DNA from: Trichostrongylus colubriformis
Taxonomy: Eukaryota; Nematoda; Chromadorea; Rhabditida; Trichostrongylidae
Direction of reading: 5' to 3'
Assembly (NCBI GenBank): GCA_963978905.1
Contig: OZ022259.1
Location: 22,976,068-23,040,067 of the forward strand
Length of the DNA: 64,000 bases
Made by a program: the position numbers and the translations under genes. Under the pieces are notes generated by a model that had not been told where the DNA came from, did no database searches, and saw nothing but the letters and a program-made list of their open reading frames with translations. Below, one piece after another: positions 60,304 through 64,000 of the stretch. Numbering within the stretch: position 1 is the first letter of the stretch; every line of letters begins with the position of its first letter.

Positions 60304-60443
60304 GGCAGTGTTCATAGTTCACGATTCAGGCGATCGCGTGCTTTACGCGATCGCGTGATCACCTGAATCACCCAATCAATATGTATCTTTTTCCTTCCGC
60401 CTGAATCGCGTGATCGCCTGAATCGTGAACTATGAACACTGCC
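60304..60443. repeat. 140-bp Harbinger-like MITE with TAA duplication
   Basis: Perfect 32-bp terminal inverted repeats starting GGCAGTGTTCATAGTTCACG. Flanked by TAA at 60,301-60,303 and 60,444-60,446. The homologous site in composite copy 2 (CCGCTAAATTGCC, 52,960-52,972) has a single TAA and no insertion, which proves the ends. A 3-bp TWA duplication is typical of PIF/Harbinger elements. Confidence 0.9.
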
Positions 60444-60769
60444 TAAATTGCCTAGCGTTTCGAGTAATGGTGCATGTCCTTTGATACTGCGATCTACGTG
60501 GACGATGTACATTTGTGATAGCAAAGCAGGCGATTCATTCTGACGCGGGCCAGCAACAATACTGTGTATCGGCAGCTAGACTATGTGGAATTCCAAATAG
60601 TGGGGCATGTTTACAGGAAAGACAAGCATCGATAACTGGCCTACGGACCTACCACAAGTAGATCCTCAGCAAAAAAGCAACATCGACCATTTTCCCACCA
60701 CATATTTCTATTGAGTTAAAACAATAATGAATAATTTGCACAGTACTGTGCGAAAGCCCAACTGGTGAA

Positions 60770-61780
60770 TGAAATAATGGCCTTATATGCAAGAAGAAAA
60801 TTGGATTTTAAGCCATTTAGCCACACCGAATTCCCTTTACCCACCTGCGTATTGTGTCTGTCTTTTCAACTGGGTGGCGGGGAGGATCGCAGGTGTTGCA
60901 CTGCTTGTTTGGTGGTCTCTTATTCGACCGATTCCAGTATTAAAGATATAACGATCTTCATTCTTCGGTGAGTATAAGAAGCTGTCAGTTGCGCTTGTGT
61001 GAGCAAGGGCATTCGACCAGGGCCCACTATCATTAGCTAGTGGAGAGCACGCCCTTCAGTGCGCCGCCGTTTTACAAGGAGGCAACATGACATTTGTCGC
61101 GTGCATTGTCCCTATTCAAATGTTCCAACCCACCCGCGTTTGCGTCATCATATACTTTGCGATTATTGATCGATCCTTCCACCCCCGGGCTAGCCCATCC
61201 TTCCGATTTCACACGTCTTTGCTCTATAGCACGACCAATAACCGACCTGCTCGCCGAATTCTATCGAAATATGGCTTAGGCTTTCGTCAGATGAACTCAT
61301 CGGGAGCTGTCGACGGTAAATGAACCTTATTCGAGCATGATATAACCACGCTGATCTTCACAAATATCGTAAATATCATGTATCTTTTGGAGGAGTTTCC
61401 AGAGCGGTAAGTTGCAGTCGGATCAATTGATCGCAAAGCGTATATGACGCAGCTGTAGAAGGGCTAGAACACTCGACACTATGCATGGCAAACATGTCGC
61501 TTGCTGCTTCCGTTGTAAACCGGTCGCCCACGAAAAGGAGTGGTCGCTGCTAGCTAAGGATACTGGACACTGATCGAATGTTCTTGCCAACATGCGATAC
61601 AACTGACAGTTTCTTATGCTCACTAAACAATGAAGATCGTGATGTCCTTTAAATTGAAATCGGTCAAATTTCAGGTCACCAAACAGGCAACACAACACCC
61701 TCGGTCCTCACCGCCCACCGGAGTCTATATTGCGTAGTATCCTTACTATATATAACGCTTCGTCTGACTATCCATCCGTC
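60770..61780. other. Stretch with no recognisable gene
   Basis: Short frames at 61,087-61,323 and 61,423-61,698 carry no recognised motif. Confidence 0.35.
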
Positions 61781-61795
61781 TCTCATGAAATCAGG

Positions 61796-62175
61796 CATTA
61801 CTTGAAAAAACAACCTGTGGAGATGGGGAGAAGTTTGGGATGAATGAGGCATGGTAAGAGAAGTAAAGAGCACACATGAGCCAAGTTAAGCCCCGGTTAC
61901 GGTGGGCGGAAGTTGCACTGGAATGTTCTGTTTTCAGACCGAAAATTACTAAATGGATTCCAATACGACCAAACGTGGGGAAAAATGGATTGAGGTTAGG
62001 GACGAGTTTCTGAAAGTCTTGAAAGAGGCCAGGGCACAGTGGGCGGAGCTCACTCAGTGGGAGTCCATACAACAAAATTTCATAACTCGGTTCCAACGCA
62101 GCCTTGAGACCAGGAAAAATCGGCAGAAATTACCAATCCATGAGAGAAACCCGCCCGCAGTGGGCGGAGCGTGAC
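61796..62175 (+). repeat. Repeat family R1, copy 4
   Basis: Aligns with 12,480-12,850 and, inverted, with the two copies at 19.4-20.2 kb. Contains CAGACCGAAAATTACTAA and AACTCGGTTCCAACGC; ends near GTGGGCGGAGCGTG. Confidence 0.65.
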
Positions 62176-62241
62176 GCGGTAATGGGTAGTGAGTAAATTT
62201 ATAGAAAAAGCAATTTCGATGGACCCACTGACGTTCATGGC

Positions 62242-62565
62242 GTTACGCGCGCAGTAGTGTGTGCTGGCCCAGTTGGTTTACCATATCGTGATAAGCGCAG
62301 TACTAAGCGCTAGCCCAACTGGTATCTCCACAAGTACCTGTCAATATTCGGAATTCTACGTAGCTTGGCGGTCGAAACATCCCGTTGCTACCGATAAGGT
62401 AGTATAAAGTACCAGTTGGGCTAACGCACAGTACTGCGCGAATAACAGGACAGAATTATGTAGTGGGGAAATGATCGAAACTGAGCAACCGGTGTTGAAA
62501 AATCTATCTCACACAGTACAACATTGTGATAAGCGCAGTACAGAGGGTTAGCCCAACTGGTATTT
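62242..62565. repeat. Cluster of four composite-end motifs
   Basis: The GCGCAGTA...AGCCCAACTGGT motif occurs at about 62,248, 62,298 and 62,530 in one orientation and at 62,414 in the other. The pair 62,298-62,446 forms a mini-element whose centre (CTTGGCGGTCGAAACATC) is related to the composite flank. Confidence 0.65.
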
Positions 62566-62624
62566 CTACGAATAGCTATCTTACTTACTTGCACAGATAC
62601 TTAGACGGCCCGTCATCACTGGTT

Positions 62625-63130
62625 GTGCGAGCTCCGACACGATTCCATTCGATTCGTTCTTTCGCGATCGTCACCCAGCTCGTTGGTTGACTTCGTTGGG
62701 TGGCGACCACGAAAACCAACCATTCTGGAATTTCTCATTGACGCGTTCAACGTACACATACCCCCTCTTTTGGGAGGTCTTCCTCGGGGACGTGGACAAT
62801 CTCAGGGGATCCACTCCACTGTTCTTCTCGTCCACCTATCGTCTTCTCTCCGCATTATATGACCATCGGTGTTTGGCCTTCGACGCGTATTCCGCAGTGT
62901 CTCGTAGACGAGACATCTGCCTCAAATCGGACTGCGAAGCCTTGCACAATATTGGGATAGCCGGGTGTACTTCAGAAGACATCTCTCGAGTGCTCTGTGA
63001 GTCGCCTGCGAGGACTGCGCCGTCGCTGACGTATCAGGCCACGTCTCGGCAGCGTAACACAGAGCAGAAAGGACTGTCGAGTCAAATAGACGAGCGCGTT
63101 GGTCACGATCCTATAGCTGGTCAGTGGCCT
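62625..63130 (-). pseudogene. RTE-type reverse transcriptase C-terminal remnant
   Basis: One minus-strand frame reads RLFDSTVLSALCYAAETWPD, RALERCLLKYTRLSQY, HIMRREDDRWTRRTVEWIP and CPRPRGRPPKRG. These are hallmarks of the reverse-transcriptase tail of nematode RTE retrotransposons, where R-R-TLEWIPRD and RPRGRPP recur. Two TGA codons interrupt it, one after RSPI and one after EWIP, and the end is frameshifted. Frames on the plus strand here are shadows. The polymerase core (YADD) upstream is missing. Confidence 0.9.
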
Positions 63131-63279
63131 CTTTAATAAACCCGTAGGCTGACCACGCATCGCCACACACAAGTAGCTATCACAATACGGAATTCTATAT
63201 AATTTAGTAGTCGAAACATCCCGCTGCTACTGTTACCGGAGCACAATGTATATTCTTTTGCTAAGCATTTAGTGCTTAA

Positions 63280-63655
63280 AGGCAGTGTAAGGGGTAATTC
63301 GCTTACATCATTCATTCCAGTCGCGGATACTGACCGGTGGACGTTTCCACCACGAAAGATTGCACGTCAAGCACCATGTCATTTCGATCGATACGGCCTT
63401 AATACGATACGATAAGTATCATTCTGCTATCACGCGTATTACTCTACACCTCAGCCATTCCTCGGCGAAGTCGACCCTAGGAGGCGGGCTGCCCTAAGAA
63501 AGGCGGCTTGCCCTGATGAGACCGCCTCCGCCAAAGCTCTCGGGGGCCCCTTCCGCTGGGGATTTCGCCATATCTGAGCCTTTCAGTCCCGCATATTTTC
63601 AGTAAATGACTCTTTTTTGGATTCCTTATCACCCACATTACCCCTAACACTGTCT
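63280..63655 (+). repeat. 376-bp MITE with AGGCAGTG ends, copy 2
   Basis: Ends AGGCAGTGTAAGGGGTAAT and, reversed, AGACAGTGTTAGGGGTAAT. Flanked by TTAA at 63,276-63,279 and 63,656-63,659. Same family as 48,241-48,609. Confidence 0.85.
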
Positions 63656-63659
63656 TTAA

Positions 63660-64000
63660 TGGCAGTGATAGGGGTAATGTGGGTGATGAGGAATCCCTAA
63701 ACGAGTCATTCACTGAAAAACTACGGGTCTGAAAGGCCTATGTATGGCGAAATCCCGCGCGGTGGGCGCCCCTTGTGATGTGGCGGAGGCGGCCTTATCA
63801 GAGCAAGCCCCCTTTCTCGTAGCAACCCCCCTCCTTGAGTCGACTTTGCCGAATAATAGAGCAATGAGCGTGATAGCAGAACGATACTTGCCGTATCGTA
63901 TTAATGCCGTATTGATCGAAATGACGTAGTGCTTGACATGCCAGCTTTGGTGGTGAGCAAGCCCACCTGTCAGTATCAAAGCTTGGAATGAATGATATGG
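63660..64000 (-). repeat. MITE with AGGCAGTG ends, copy 3, inverted and cut by the window end
   Basis: Begins GGCAGTGATAGGGGTAATGT and follows the reverse complement of copy 2, so the two sit head to head. About 35 bp of the expected length lies beyond the window. Confidence 0.85.

Larger units (their letters stand above)
58159..60766 (+). mobile_element. Satellite-bearing composite element, copy 3
   Basis: Same order as copy 2: end A (CCTACATTATATAATGGGC), GT tract, GACCGGAAATTCATATCTC, a short array, a flank of about 750 bp, and end B (TTGCACAGTACTGTGCGAAA, GCCCAACTGGT). Three other elements are nested inside it, at 58,721, 59,776 and 60,304. Confidence 0.85.

Noticed and set aside
62687..63136. 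Plus-strand 149-codon frame
   Set aside because: Shadow of the RTE reverse-transcriptase remnant on the minus strand.

Overview
This is a nematode nuclear DNA window, most likely from a strongylid or hookworm-like parasite. The evidence is a nematode-type M1 aminopeptidase with 51-71 nt introns ending in TTTCAG-like acceptors, plus RTE, Penelope-like, mariner, hAT and Mutator-type mobile elements. The clade is inference from family resemblance. There is no bacterial-style operon, CRISPR array or phage.

The only host gene I can support is a gluzincin (M1) aminopeptidase on the minus strand. Twelve exons were found between 55,609 and 17,394 (E1-E11 and one C-terminal exon). Intron phases were checked exon by exon and fit, except around E3 (55,167-55,220). 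E3 carries one base too many and is followed by AT where a GT donor is expected. The zinc motif is split: HELAHQ ends at 47,457 and WFGN starts at 34,117, across a 13.3-kb intron. The first exons (above 55.6 kb), the exon or exons between 31.8 and 17.5 kb, and the last exons were not located.

Most of the rest is mobile DNA. 1-6.3 kb holds Penelope-like fragments, including two copies arranged 5' to 5', and an RTE endonuclease remnant. 6.5-10.7 kb is a decayed Ty3/gypsy element. 12-27 kb has short non-autonomous elements, Penelope fragments, a 1.39-kb element with 9-bp target duplications and a Tc1-like transposase remnant. 28.29-30.67 kb is a foldback element with two 887-bp arms. 34.7-38.9, 50.3-53.3 and 58.2-60.8 kb are three copies of one composite element; each carries a tandem array of a 144-147 bp unit between shared ends. 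38.9-40.9 kb is a second foldback with a nested 443-bp insertion. 43.4-46.1 kb is a 2.7-kb hAT-type element with a full-length mariner nested in it. 57.2-57.8 kb is a truncated mariner. 58.7-59.6 kb is an internally deleted Tc1/mariner relative nested in a satellite array. 62.6-63.1 kb is an RTE reverse-transcriptase tail.

The notable theme is nesting. The satellite-carrying elements fill the introns of the aminopeptidase, and other elements have inserted into them with readable target duplications. In one case the empty target site is present elsewhere in the same window.
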